A DNA stretch of 64,000 nucleotides from Actinomadura rudentiformis (GCF_008923185.1 NZ_WBMT01000011.1:186001-250000); one strand, 5' to 3'; shown: positions 52,657 through 61,910, counted from the stretch's first letter. Program-made: numbers and translations. The notes: generated by a model not told the origin, from the letters alone.

Positions 52657-53265
52657 GTGCGGATTACCAGTCTTGTGGCCGGCATGTTGGGGGTCCTGTG
52701 CCTGGCGGGAACGGCGGCGTGCGATTCGGGGGAGCAGCGCTTCGCCGGATTGGTGGCCGGTACGTCCTCGGCCGCCTGCGCGCAGGTCCAGCAGCAGATC
52801 TCGGCGGGGCAGGCCGTGAACGTCGGCGCGGCCAAGCAGTGTGACCAGGTCGAATTCGCCGCCCTCGAACTGGAGCGGCAGGCCGCCAGGGCTCGTGGCG
52901 AGCAACCGGCCGTGCTCAACAGCAACACGTGCGAGGCGGTGAACGCACGTGCGGCTCAGGGCGATCCCGCGCTCGATTTCGACCTCGCGTTCCACTGCCG
53001 CCAGCGTGAACGTTTCGCCAACGCCACGAACGCGCAGACCGGTGCCGGGCCGGCGAAGAAGGTGACCTCGCTCTGCCTGGGCGCCCGCGCGAAGAAGGCA
53101 CGCGGCGAAACGGTCGACGCGTTCACCGAGTCGTTCTGCGGCCCGGAGGAGGCTGCGGCGGCGGCGCAGCAGACCGGCTCGGCCACCGGCGGGGCCAACC
53201 CCGGCCCGGCACAAGGCTCGGCCCCGGCTCCAAACCGGCCAGCCGACTGGGAGGCACGCCTTTAG
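52657..53265 (+). CDS. Exported cysteine-rich protein
   Basis: The 202-residue protein starts at GTG 52657 after a GGAAGGAG site. Residues 1-22 form a signal peptide; TAAC at its end is a poor lipobox, so the protein may be a lipoprotein or a secreted protein. Six further cysteines are spread evenly (SAACAQV, AKQCDQV, SNTCEAV, AFHCRQR, TSLCLGA, ESFCGPE), suggesting three disulfides. The C-terminus is rich in Gly, Ala and Pro. No family is recognised. It lies 75 bases before an ABC exporter operon on the same strand. Confidence 0.7.
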   Translation: MRITSLVAGMLGVLCLAGTAACDSGEQRFAGLVAGTSSAACAQVQQQISAGQAVNVGAAKQCDQVEFAALELERQAARARGEQPAVLNSNTCEAVNARAAQGDPALDFDLAFHCRQRERFANATNAQTGAGPAKKVTSLCLGARAKKARGETVDAFTESFCGPEEAAAAAQQTGSATGGANPGPAQGSAPAPNRPADWEARL

Positions 53266-53340
53266 GTAGGGCTGGCCCCCGGTAGAGATCTCCGGGTCGC
53301 GCCAATGTGTTCGCAGCGGCGAGTCGGTTGGCTTGAGGGT

Positions 53341-54111
53341 ATGACGCAGACCACCGCCTCACCGCATTCCGCCCCGGCCGCTCCCACCGAACGGGTCGCC
53401 GTTGCGATCGACCTTGTGAAGTCCTACGGGTCTGGCGACGGTGCGGTGACAGCCTTGCGCGGCGTCGCCGCGGAGTTCCGCCGGGGACAGTTCACCGCGA
53501 TCATGGGGCCGTCGGGCTCCGGCAAGTCGACGTTCCTGCATTGCCTGGCAGGGCTCGACACGGTGACGTCCGGCAGTGTGCTCATCGGTGACGTGGACAT
53601 CACCAGGCTTTCCCGGACCCGGCTGACCAAGCTGCGCCGCGACCGGCTGGGCTTTGTGTTCCAGTCGTTCAACCTGTTGCCGATGCTGACCGCCGAGGAG
53701 AACATCCGGCTGACCGGGCGGCTCGCGGCCCGCCGCGCGGACCGGCAGTGGTTCGACACGATCGTGGACAGCCTCGGCTTGCGCCCGCGGCTCGGGCACC
53801 GGCCGGCCGAGATGTCCGGTGGCCAGCAGCAGCGGGTGGCGGTGGCCAGGGCGCTGCTGACGCGGCCCGAGGTGCTGTTCGCCGACGAACCGACGGGAAA
53901 CCTCGACTCCCGTTCCGGTGCCGAGGTGCTGGGCTTCCTGCGCCGCGCGGTCGACGCCTACCGGCAGACAGTGATCATGGTGACGCACGACCCGGTCGCC
54001 GCCTCGTACGCCGACCGTGTGCTCTTCCTGGCCGACGGCCGGATCGTGGACGAGTTGCACGCCCCGACCATCGACGACGTGCACGCGCGCATGCGCCGGA
54101 TGGAGGGCTGA
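53341..54111 (+). CDS. ABC exporter ATPase, MacB/LolD type
   Basis: The protein of 256 residues has Walker A GPSGSGKSTFLHCLAG, Q-loop VFQSFNLLPML, signature MSGGQQQRVAVARALL, Walker B VLFADEPTGNLDS and the switch His in MVTHDPVAA. This is the ATPase class that pairs with FtsX-like permeases. ATG 53341 (MTQTTASPHS) was preferred to the upstream GTG at 53305. The permease gene begins 5 bases after its stop. Confidence 0.92.
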   Translation: MTQTTASPHSAPAAPTERVAVAIDLVKSYGSGDGAVTALRGVAAEFRRGQFTAIMGPSGSGKSTFLHCLAGLDTVTSGSVLIGDVDITRLSRTRLTKLRRDRLGFVFQSFNLLPMLTAEENIRLTGRLAARRADRQWFDTIVDSLGLRPRLGHRPAEMSGGQQQRVAVARALLTRPEVLFADEPTGNLDSRSGAEVLGFLRRAVDAYRQTVIMVTHDPVAASYADRVLFLADGRIVDELHAPTIDDVHARMRRMEG

Positions 54112-54116
54112 GCACG

Positions 54117-56681
54117 ATGTGGCTCATCGCGCGCCGTTCGTTCACCGAGGGCTGGATGCGGCTCACCGCAACCCTGCTCGCGGCGATGTTCTCGGTCGGG
54201 CTGATCGCCGGGTCCCTGCAGTTCAGCCTGCGCGCCCAGGCGGCGGTGTCGGGGAGCGACGCCAGCGAGTACGCCCGTGCCGATGTGCTCGTCCAGGGTG
54301 GTCAGACCGACCCCGACGAGCTCTACGCCGCGCCCGACGGCCGGGTGCGCCTCGACCAGGTGGCGGGCCGTCCCGGCGTCGCCGCCGTGGCGGGTGACGC
54401 CATGGTGGCGGTGACCGCGGCACCGCCCGGCGGGAAGATGATCGTGCCGCCCGCCGGCGGCCGCACGCTGCTGCGCCCCTGGGTGGCCGAACCCGGGCTC
54501 AACCCGTACAAGCTGGCGTCCGGCCGGGCTCCTGCCGCGGCCGGGGAGGTCGCGGTCGTGCGCCACCTCGCGCGTTCCGGGCGGCTCAGTCCAGGGTCGG
54601 AGCTGAACCTGACGTTGCCGCGCGAGACACTGCGGGCGAAGGTCGTCGGCGTCGTCACCGTGTCGGGACGCAGCGCCGTGGCGAGCGGCGCGCTGGTGCT
54701 GGCGGCCCCGGAGATGACGCGGCGGGCCGCCGGGCTGCCGCCGGGTGTCTGGCAGAGCGTCTGGGTGAAGGCAGCCCCAGGTGTCCCGGCAGGGCGCCTG
54801 AGCGATGAACTCAAGCGGTCCCAGAAGGACGCGACCGTCAGAACGGCGAAGTCCTTGCGCGACGCCCAGTCGGCCGACGTGGCGGGCATGGGCGCCTCGA
54901 TCGGCGGAGCGATCGGCATGCTCTCCTCGGTCGCCGTCTTCGTCGGGTTGTTCGTCGTGGCGAACACGTTCGGCACCTTGGTCCGGCAACGTTCCCGGCG
55001 GCTGGCGCTGCTCGCCGCGATCGGCGCCACCCCGCGCCAGATCAAACGGCTGATCCGTTTCGAGGCGCTCGCCGTCGGGCTGGTGGCGGGCGTGGGCGGC
55101 GTCCTCCTCGGCTACCCGCTGTCGGGCCTTCTGACACGGCTCTTTGCCCAAGACGGCTTTGACATCTCGGCTGCGGACGCGCAGTTCGGCTGGGTTGCGC
55201 TCGCAATCCCGGCCGCCGCCGGGATCGTGGTGACTCAGCTCGCGGCCTGGCGTGCCGCCCGGCGCGCCGCTCGCATCTCTCCCATGCAGGCCCTGCGCAT
55301 CACCGCCGCCGACTCGACGGGCCGCTCCTGGCCGCGGCTGCTGGGCGCCCTGGCGGTCTTCGGCGCCGCCTGGATGTTCTTCGGTCCGGCGTTCGCGATC
55401 GCGGCCACCGAGGCGCCCGGACCGGACCGCACCGTGGGCATCGCCGTGCTGGTGCTGATGGGTTCGATGGTCACCGTCGCCGCTCTGGCAGTGCTGGCGC
55501 CGTTCTTCGTGGGACCGCTGGGCGGCCTGGTGGGCCGCCTGGGCATGGCGGTGAGCGGCGAAGCGGGACGACTCGCCCGCGCCACCATCACCCGGAGCCC
55601 CCGCCGGGTGTCGTCCGCGGCCTCGTCGCTCATGCTCGGCGTCGCCCTGGTCGGGGCGACGGCGACGCTGGTCATCTCGGCGAACGAGCGCTTCGACGAG
55701 GCGGGCCGCGAGGTATTGCAAGCCGACCACGTCGTTACCTCGACCGCCATGACCGGCGACGGGCGAGCCCCGCTTCCCCGTGACGTTGCGGGCAAGGTCG
55801 CAACCGTGCCAGGCGTCACCAACGCGATCCCACTCACGTCCACCTCAGCCAAGCTCATCGGGTCCAAGGCATCCGAAGACATCCCCCCTTACCTGAGCGT
55901 GACCGGCGCTGACCAGCCCGCCCTGTCCGCGGTGCTGCGTCTAGGCGGCCGGCTGCCCGCCCTCGCCCCCGGCCAGATCGGGCTCACCTCCACCACCATG
56001 AAGGCCCACAAACTGAAGCGCGGCCAGCGCATCGTCGTACGCGGCTCCCAGGGCCGGGTGCAGCTCACGATCGCGGGGGCCTACCACGACCCGTCGCACC
56101 TCTTCGCCGACCAGGCCCTCGTCGCTCCCGCCACGATGGAACGGCTCGACCCGAGCGCGGCCACCCAGGCGGTGCTGATCCGAGGTGGTTCCGCGGACGC
56201 CCTGACACGGGCCGTCGCGGACGTCCCCGGGGCCAAGGTGGTCGACCGCAACACCTACGTCGCCATGGCCGCCGAGGCCCTCACCAAGGGCATGAAGGTG
56301 ATCTACGGCTTCATCGGCATGTCCCTGGTCCTCGCCCTCTTCGGCATGGCGACCACGGTCTCCATGAGCGTCAGCGAACGGACGCGCGAGTTCGGCCTGC
56401 TGGGAGCCGTCGGCGCCACCATGTCCCAGGTCCGGCAGATCGTCCGCTGGGAGGCGGCCACCGTGGTCCTGCTCGGCTCCCTCCTGGGCACGGGCGCCGC
56501 CCTGGGCACGGTCGCCACCCTGCACGTGGCCACCGGCAGTTCCTTCGCCCAGCCGAACCCACCCACCTGGTTGTTCGCCGTGATCACAGCCGGAGCCGCC
56601 CTGGTGACCCTCGTCACCTCGGCCCTCCCCGCCCGCCGAGCCGCCACCGTCCCCGTCCTCGAAGCCGCCAAAGCCGAATGA
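54117..56681 (+). CDS. FtsX-like ABC permease (two MacB-type repeats)
   Basis: The 854-residue protein has an N-terminal membrane span (LTATLLAAMFSVGLIAGSLQ), a large extracytoplasmic domain, and two FtsX-type permease modules (SSVAVFVGLFVVANTFGTLV ... VGLVAGVGGVLLGYPLSGL; FIGMSLVLALFGMATTVSMS ... TLVTSALPARRAATVPVLEA). This is the common actinomycete layout of MacB/YknZ-like transporters of unknown substrate. It is translated 5 bases after the ATPase gene. A perfect 8-bp hairpin lies between it and the convergent glycerate kinase gene. Confidence 0.9.
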   Translation: MWLIARRSFTEGWMRLTATLLAAMFSVGLIAGSLQFSLRAQAAVSGSDASEYARADVLVQGGQTDPDELYAAPDGRVRLDQVAGRPGVAAVAGDAMVAVTAAPPGGKMIVPPAGGRTLLRPWVAEPGLNPYKLASGRAPAAAGEVAVVRHLARSGRLSPGSELNLTLPRETLRAKVVGVVTVSGRSAVASGALVLAAPEMTRRAAGLPPGVWQSVWVKAAPGVPAGRLSDELKRSQKDATVRTAKSLRDAQSADVAGMGASIGGAIGMLSSVAVFVGLFVVANTFGTLVRQRSRRLALLAAIGATPRQIKRLIRFEALAVGLVAGVGGVLLGYPLSGLLTRLFAQDGFDISAADAQFGWVALAIPAAAGIVVTQLAAWRAARRAARISPMQALRITAADSTGRSWPRLLGALAVFGAAWMFFGPAFAIAATEAPGPDRTVGIAVLVLMGSMVTVAALAVLAPFFVGPLGGLVGRLGMAVSGEAGRLARATITRSPRRVSSAASSLMLGVALVGATATLVISANERFDEAGREVLQADHVVTSTAMTGDGRAPLPRDVAGKVATVPGVTNAIPLTSTSAKLIGSKASEDIPPYLSVTGADQPALSAVLRLGGRLPALAPGQIGLTSTTMKAHKLKRGQRIVVRGSQGRVQLTIAGAYHDPSHLFADQALVAPATMERLDPSAATQAVLIRGGSADALTRAVADVPGAKVVDRNTYVAMAAEALTKGMKVIYGFIGMSLVLALFGMATTVSMSVSERTREFGLLGAVGATMSQVRQIVRWEAATVVLLGSLLGTGAALGTVATLHVATGSSFAQPNPPTWLFAVITAGAALVTLVTSALPARRAATVPVLEAAKAE

Positions 56682-56690
56682 CCGCCGAGC

Positions 56691-56717
56691 CACCCCCGCG
56701 GTCACGCCACGGGGGTG
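56691..56717. terminator. Hairpin between FtsX-like permease and glycerate kinase genes
   Basis: CACCCCCG (56691-56698) pairs with CGGGGGTG (56710-56717) over an 11-nt loop. It overlaps the last codons of the convergent kinase gene. Confidence 0.5.
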
Positions 56718-57865
56718 AGCGCCGTGCCCAGCAGCACCATGCGCAGCGCACGCTCTGCTCCGTCGGCGAGGATCTCCTCGCTGCGCGAGATGGCCTCGGT
56801 GAGCGGCATCGGCCCGGGCAGGATCCCCGCGAACGCGTCGATGCCGCTGCCGTAGACAAGGTGGGCGTCGGGGCCGATGGTCCCGGCCAGGGCGAGGACG
56901 GGCCTGCCGTACCGTTTGGCGCGGCGGGCCACCTCGGCCGGGATCTTCCCGCGCGAGGTCTGCCGGTCGATCGTGCCCTCGGCGGTGATGACCAGGTCGG
57001 CGCCGGCGAGCAGCCGGTCGAGGTCCACCTGTTCGAGCAGCACCTCGAAGCGGGGCAGCAGGCGCGCCCCGACGGCGGCGAGCCCGGCGCCGAGACCGCC
57101 CGACGCGCCCGTCCCCAGGCCGGTGCGCAGGTCGACGCCGGTCGGGCCGAGGTCGCGTTCCAGGACCCGCGCCCATCGGCACAGGGCTCGATCGAGCACC
57201 TCGACCTGGGCCGCCGTGGCCCCCTTCTGCGGCCCGTACACGCGGGCGACGCCGTTCTCGCCGCACAGCACGTTGAACGGGTTGCACGCGACCAGAAGCT
57301 CAGCCTTGGCCAGCCGGGGATCGAGCCCGGACGCGTCGATGCGATCAAGGCGTTCCAGCGCGGCCCCGCCCTGGGCGAGCTCCCGCCCGGTGGTGTCCAG
57401 CAGGCGGGCCCCGAGCGCCCGCAACGCCCCCGCGCCGCCGTCGGACGTGCCGGAGTCGCCGCAGCCGACCAGGACGCGATCGACTCCCGCGTCCAGCGCC
57501 GCGCCGATCAGCTCGCCGACGCCGTAGGTCGTCGTCAGTCCTGGATCGCGCGCGCCGCGGGGCACCAGCCGCAGCCCCGCGGCCGCGGCCATCTCGACCA
57601 CGGCGGTACGCGGTCCCGGCCCGCCCAGGACCGCGAAATGGGCGTCCACCGGAGCGCCCACCGGGCCGGTGACCCGGTGCGGGACGACCCGTCCACCGGT
57701 CGCCGCCGCCAGGGCCCGCGCCGACCCCTCACCCCCGTCCACCAGCGGGATCGTGGCGATCGAGGCGTCCGGCACGACCCGGCGGACCCCGCGGGCGATC
57801 CCGGCCGCGACCTCGTCGGCGGTCAGCGACTCCTTGAACCCGCTCGGGGCGATGACGATGCGCAA
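56702..57865 (-). CDS. Glycerate kinase
   Basis: The 387-residue protein starts MRIVIAPSGFKESLTADEVA, the diagnostic opening of the glycerate kinase (GckA/GlxK) family, and continues with IPLVDGGEGSARALAAAT and VLVGCGDSGTSDGGAGALRA. It phosphorylates D-glycerate. The gene follows the SLC13-type permease by 18 bases on the same strand, so uptake and phosphorylation are probably linked. Confidence 0.92.
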   Translation of the reverse strand: MRIVIAPSGFKESLTADEVAAGIARGVRRVVPDASIATIPLVDGGEGSARALAAATGGRVVPHRVTGPVGAPVDAHFAVLGGPGPRTAVVEMAAAAGLRLVPRGARDPGLTTTYGVGELIGAALDAGVDRVLVGCGDSGTSDGGAGALRALGARLLDTTGRELAQGGAALERLDRIDASGLDPRLAKAELLVACNPFNVLCGENGVARVYGPQKGATAAQVEVLDRALCRWARVLERDLGPTGVDLRTGLGTGASGGLGAGLAAVGARLLPRFEVLLEQVDLDRLLAGADLVITAEGTIDRQTSRGKIPAEVARRAKRYGRPVLALAGTIGPDAHLVYGSGIDAFAGILPGPMPLTEAISRSEEILADGAERALRMVLLGTALTPVA

Positions 57866-57883
57866 CTCGAACTCCTTCGATGG

Positions 57884-59344
57884 TCAGCGGACGGGCAGGC
57901 CGAGCAGCGGCCACACCAGCAGGGCGAAGACGAGAACCAGCGCGGCCGTGACCGGGGCGAGCACCGCCGAAGTCCGCAGCAGGTCGCGGGAGGTGTAGGT
58001 GACGGCGCCGTCCACCGTGTGGAACAGCGCCACCGGCTTGGCCGAGGACGGCAGCGTCTGGCAGAACCCGGCCGCCGCCGTCGAGGCGAACGCGGCCGCC
58101 GCCGGGGAGATCCCCGCGCCCACCGCCGCCGTGATCACCAGGGGGACCAGCACGCCGGACCGCGCCGACCGCGACTGGAGCACCAGGTGGGCCACGGTGC
58201 TCACGGCGACGACGACACCCAGGAACAGCCAGGCGGGCGGCGCCCCCGAGCCGTTGACCGGGTCGAACACCGCGCGGCCCAGCCACGCGGCGGCGCCGGA
58301 CGAGGCCAGCGCGAACCCCATGGCCGTGGTGGCGGCCAGGAACAGCAGCAACGTCCACGGGATGGTCGCCAGCGCGTCCTTCATCCTGATCGTCCCCAGC
58401 CACGGCGACACGGTCACGATCGTTCCGATCAGCGCCACCACCGCGGGCGGAACGCCGTGCAGCGGCTCGCTGCACCACAGCACGACGACCACGCCCAGCA
58501 ACGTGGTCGCGCGCGCCTGCGGTTCGGTGAGCGGCCCGGTCACCCGGACCTCCGCCGCCTCGCCGATCTCCTCGGCGCCGACGCGCACCGGAATCCGGCG
58601 GTCCGCACGGCTCGTGGTCATCAGGAGGATCAGCTCGGCGGCCACGTGCGAGGAGACGAGAGCCAGCGGCGTGCCGAGCAGCAGCCAGCGCACGAACCCG
58701 ATGCGCTCACCGGTGGCGTGCGCCAGCATCTCGGCCGTGATCAGATGGGCGCCCGCGCCGATGAGCGTGGCGACGGCCGACAGCAGGATCACCGTCGGGA
58801 ACACCAGCGCCAGCGCGAGCACCACCCGGCGACGGCCGCCCAGTGCCCTGGCCAGCGCCACGAACACCGGCAGCGCCAGCGCGGCCCTGCCGGAGGTCGC
58901 CGGGACGGCGAACGCGCTGATGACCAGCGCCGCCGTGGTCAGATGGACCAGCTGCCGTACGGTGCCGGCCCCGGACACGAAGAACGCCGCGGCCCTGGTC
59001 GCCAGCCCCGTCCGCGACACCCCGGAGGCGATCACGAACGCGCAGATCAGCAGCCAGATCGTCGCCTCGCCGAGGCTGCCGAACAGCACGTCCGGCTCCA
59101 GGACCCGCGTGACCACCAGGACGAGCCCGGCGGTCAGCGCCACGTACGCGTCGTCGACCGGGCTGAACATCCACAGCAGCGTCGCGACCGCGAACACCGC
59201 CAGCGTGACGCGCCCGTCCGCGCTCAGGTCCGCGCCGGGCCCGAACGCGATCGCGACGCAGACCGCCACGGCCGCCGCGCCGAGCAGAACGTGCCGCGTC
59301 CATCCAGTCCGGGCCGCTGCCGACGAGACCGACTCCACCGCCAC
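57884..59344 (-). CDS. SLC13-type anion/dicarboxylate permease
   Basis: The 486-residue protein has about twelve membrane spans and two related halves, with the SLC13-type region ATIWLLICAFVIASGVSRTG in the first and GFCQTLPSSAKPVALFHT near the end. Members carry di- or hydroxycarboxylates, sulfate or arsenite. The partner glycerate kinase suggests glycerate or a related hydroxy acid here. The 100 bases upstream carry a motif repeated before the neighbouring two-component operon. Confidence 0.85.
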   Translation of the reverse strand: MAVESVSSAAARTGWTRHVLLGAAAVAVCVAIAFGPGADLSADGRVTLAVFAVATLLWMFSPVDDAYVALTAGLVLVVTRVLEPDVLFGSLGEATIWLLICAFVIASGVSRTGLATRAAAFFVSGAGTVRQLVHLTTAALVISAFAVPATSGRAALALPVFVALARALGGRRRVVLALALVFPTVILLSAVATLIGAGAHLITAEMLAHATGERIGFVRWLLLGTPLALVSSHVAAELILLMTTSRADRRIPVRVGAEEIGEAAEVRVTGPLTEPQARATTLLGVVVVLWCSEPLHGVPPAVVALIGTIVTVSPWLGTIRMKDALATIPWTLLLFLAATTAMGFALASSGAAAWLGRAVFDPVNGSGAPPAWLFLGVVVAVSTVAHLVLQSRSARSGVLVPLVITAAVGAGISPAAAAFASTAAAGFCQTLPSSAKPVALFHTVDGAVTYTSRDLLRTSAVLAPVTAALVLVFALLVWPLLGLPVR

Positions 59345-59408
59345 CCATGCCTCCCCGCATCACCCTCCGATCGGACATTTCGATCATCTGGACGGGCGGT
59401 GAGGCGTC

Positions 59409-59442
59409 CATGAACGGCTGATGAGCCGATCTTCATCTGATC
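59409..59442. promoter_or_regulatory. Likely response-regulator site before the permease gene
   Basis: CATGAAC (59409) and GATGAGC (59420) are direct repeats with an 11-base period, the usual spacing of OmpR-family half-sites. GATCTTCATCTGA (59428-59440) is the exact complement of a 13-base word upstream of the sensor operon (61889-61901). Confidence 0.6.
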
Positions 59443-59444
59443 GG

Positions 59445-60104
59445 TCAGGGCAGGCGGTACCCCATGCCGCGTACGGTCTCGACGCGGTGGTCGCCCAGCT
59501 TCCTGCGCAGCGCCCGCACGTAGACGTCGACGATGTTGGACCCGGGGTCGAAGTCGTAGCCCCACACGTGCGACAGGATCTGCTCGCGTGACAGCACCTG
59601 CCCGGGATGCCGCAGGAACAGCTCCAGGAGGACGAACTCGCGCGACGTCAGATCCACCGTGCGATCCCCCGACCTGGCGCGCCGCGTCCGCAGGTCGAGC
59701 GCGAGGTCGCCGGAGCGCAGCACGGTCACCTCGGGCGCGCGGGCGGCGCCGCGCAGCCGCAGCCGCACCCGTGCCAGCAGCTCCTCGAACCGGAACGGCT
59801 TGGTCATCCAGTCGTCCGCGCCGCCCTCCAGGCCGGCCACGGTGTCCTGCACCGAGTCGCGGGCGGTCAGCACGATCACGGGTGTGGTGACCTGGGCCTC
59901 GCGCAGCGCCCGCAGCACCGTGAAGCCGTCCTTGCCCGGCAGCCCGATGTCCAGCAGGATCAGGTCGAAGTCGAGGGTGCAGGCGAAGTCGAGGGCCATC
60001 TCGCCGTCCTCGGCCACCGACGTGCTGAACCCGTTGGCCCGCAGCCCCTTCTCGATGAAGGCCGCGATCCGCTCCTCGTCCTCGACGATGAGGATCCTGT
60101 TCAC
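59445..60104 (-). CDS. OmpR-type response regulator
   Basis: The 219-residue protein has a receiver (RILIVEDEERIAAFI; phospho-acceptor Asp in LILLDIGLPGKDG; Lys in DDWMTKPFRFEEL) and a winged-helix output domain (LTSREFVLLELFLRHPGQVL; VDVYVRALRRKLGD). GTG 60104 overlaps the histidine kinase stop by four bases (GTGA), which proves coupling. Its half-site-like repeats lie upstream of both its own operon and the permease gene. Confidence 0.94.
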   Translation of the reverse strand: MNRILIVEDEERIAAFIEKGLRANGFSTSVAEDGEMALDFACTLDFDLILLDIGLPGKDGFTVLRALREAQVTTPVIVLTARDSVQDTVAGLEGGADDWMTKPFRFEELLARVRLRLRGAARAPEVTVLRSGDLALDLRTRRARSGDRTVDLTSREFVLLELFLRHPGQVLSREQILSHVWGYDFDPGSNIVDVYVRALRRKLGDHRVETVRGMGYRLP

Positions 60105-61543
60105 TCCTGGGTCCCCTGTCTCTCGCGCCCCGCCCGGGGCAGGTCGAGCTCGAACCGGGCGCCCTGGCCGGGCGCGCTGTCGAGCCGTACGGTGCCGCCG
60201 TGGCCGGACGCGATCGCCGTCACGATCGCCAGCCCCAGCCCGGCGCCCGTTCCCTTCCGCGGGTGCCGCGCCGCGCCGCCGTGCGCGAACCGCTGGAAGA
60301 TCCGTTCCGCGTCGTCGGGATGGACGCCGGGCCCGGAATCGGCGACCCACAGCCGTACCCGGCGGTCGTCCACCGCCGATCCGACGAGTATCCGGCCCCC
60401 GGGCTCGGTGTGCTGGACGGCGTTGTGCGCCAGCTGTACCACCGCCTGGGTGACGCGCTGCGGGTCCACGTACACCTCGGCCTCGCCGATGCCGTCCAGC
60501 ACCCACTCGCGATCGCCGAGCGCCCTCACCTTGGCGTAGATGTCGCTGGTCAGTTCCATGAGCGGGATCCGTTGGACTTCGACGAAGTCGGGACGCTCGG
60601 CCTTGGCCAGCAGCAGCAGGTCCTCGACGATGCGGCTCATGCGGTCCAGCTCATCGGTGACCAGCCGCAGCGTCTCCTCCCGCTCCTGCGGATCGCCGCC
60701 CATCAACTCCAGGTGCCCGCGCACGATCGTGATGGGGGTGCGCAGCTCGTGCCCGGCATCGTCGAGAAAGCGCCGCTGGGTGCTGAAGGCCTGGTCAAGC
60801 CGGTCGAGCATGGCGTTGAACGTGGCGGCCAGCTCACCCACGTCGTCGCGCCGGTGTACGGGAATGCGCCGGGCCAGGTCCTGTTCGGTGATCTCGGCGG
60901 CGGTCCGGCGCACCAGCCGTACCGGAGCCAGGATCCGCCCCGACACCACCCAGGCGATCCCCGCCCCGCCCAGCAGCGCGACCGCCGACACCGTGCCCAT
61001 CACCCGCATCGTGCGGGTGACCTCGGCGAAGTCGCGGTCGATGAAATAGGCGATGACGAACGTGGCGGGCCGTCCGCCGCCCCGCGGCTCGGCCCGCACC
61101 TTCGCCCAGCGGATCTCCCCGGCGGGACTGGACGTGCGCCCCGTCGCCCCCGGCGCGTTCAGGATCCGCGCCATGACCGCCGCGTTGTCGGCCAGGTTGT
61201 ACGGGCCCTGCCGGTCCTGGTGCATCACGGTGCCGTCGGCCTGCACGCCGAGCAGCACCTCATCATCGTCGGCGTACTGGCGGCTCAGATGCGTGTACAG
61301 CAGGCGGTCCGCATCGGTGAACGGGCGGCCGGTGGCCGGATCCCTGCCCTGCGCGGCGAACCTCTCGAACTCGCGGGACTCCTGCTCCAGCAGCTGCCTG
61401 CCGTCGGCCTCGATCTCTGTGACCAGGATCGCGCGGACGGCCAGCGCCACCGAGCCGAGCGCCGCAGCCATGGCGACCATCAGCCACAGCAGAATGCGGG
61501 TGCGCGCCGACAGCCAGGGCCACCCGCCCCGGTCAGCCGTCAT
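60101..61543 (-). CDS. HAMP-containing sensor histidine kinase
   Basis: The 480-residue protein has a first membrane span (RILLWLMVAMAAALGSVALA), an extracellular domain of ~140 residues, a second span (MGTVSAVALLGGAGIAWVVS), a HAMP domain, the phospho-acceptor His in FLDDAGHELRTPITIVRGHL and an ATPase domain with the G-boxes VADSGPGVHPDD and GTGAGLGLAIV. ATG 61543 lies inside the last 11 bases of the upstream gene, so the two are coupled. Confidence 0.93.
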   Translation of the reverse strand: MTADRGGWPWLSARTRILLWLMVAMAAALGSVALAVRAILVTEIEADGRQLLEQESREFERFAAQGRDPATGRPFTDADRLLYTHLSRQYADDDEVLLGVQADGTVMHQDRQGPYNLADNAAVMARILNAPGATGRTSSPAGEIRWAKVRAEPRGGGRPATFVIAYFIDRDFAEVTRTMRVMGTVSAVALLGGAGIAWVVSGRILAPVRLVRRTAAEITEQDLARRIPVHRRDDVGELAATFNAMLDRLDQAFSTQRRFLDDAGHELRTPITIVRGHLELMGGDPQEREETLRLVTDELDRMSRIVEDLLLLAKAERPDFVEVQRIPLMELTSDIYAKVRALGDREWVLDGIGEAEVYVDPQRVTQAVVQLAHNAVQHTEPGGRILVGSAVDDRRVRLWVADSGPGVHPDDAERIFQRFAHGGAARHPRKGTGAGLGLAIVTAIASGHGGTVRLDSAPGQGARFELDLPRAGRERQGTQE

Positions 61544-61847
61544 CCCCGTCGCCGCCGGTGTCATCGTCGTCGTCGTACACCGGCGGCGGCTGCGGCACCA
61601 CCGTCCGCCTTGACGGGCCAGGGGACTTGGACGCCCGTGTGGACGGCGGCGTCGGGCTGCCGCTCGTGTCCCGCGGGCCGGTGGCCGGGGTGCCGCTCGG
61701 GGAACCGGAGGAATCGCCCCCCAGCTGGACCCGCGGCGGAACAGCGGGCTCCCCCGGCGCATCCGACAGCGCCTGGCTGACCGCGGCGATCCCCAGGGGA
61801 AACGCCACGATCGCGCCCAGCACCGCCACGCGTTGCCTCATGCTCAT
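61533..61847 (-). CDS. Small exported or membrane-anchored Pro/Asp-rich protein
   Basis: The 104-residue protein has one hydrophobic segment (VAVLGAIVAFPLGIAAVSQA), then a low-complexity Ser/Pro/Gly-rich stretch and an acidic tail (DDDDDTGGDGDDG). It is the first gene of the sensor operon and overlaps the kinase start by 11 bases. It may assist the sensor at the membrane outer face, or the acidic tail may bind a cation. No family is recognised. The start is GTG/ATG 61847 or ATG 61841. Confidence 0.62.
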   Translation of the reverse strand: MSMRQRVAVLGAIVAFPLGIAAVSQALSDAPGEPAVPPRVQLGGDSSGSPSGTPATGPRDTSGSPTPPSTRASKSPGPSRRTVVPQPPPVYDDDDDTGGDGDDG

Positions 61848-61880
61848 GTCGCCGAGTATTTTCGCCGCTGCGAAGCGGCC

Positions 61881-61910
61881 GATGAACCTCAGATGAAGAT
61901 CTCTTCATCT
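61881..61910. promoter_or_regulatory. Likely response-regulator site before the sensor operon
   Basis: GATGAAC (61881) and GATGAAG (61892) form direct repeats with an 11-base period. AGATGAAGA (61891-61899) and TCTTCATCT (61902-61910) also form a perfect inverted repeat. The region lies 34-70 bases upstream of the first gene of the operon and overlaps the 3' end of the LysR gene. Confidence 0.6.

Noticed and set aside
56678..59413. 911-residue plus-strand ORF across glycerate kinase and permease
   Set aside because: Arg/Gly/Asp-rich shadow of two well-supported minus-strand genes.
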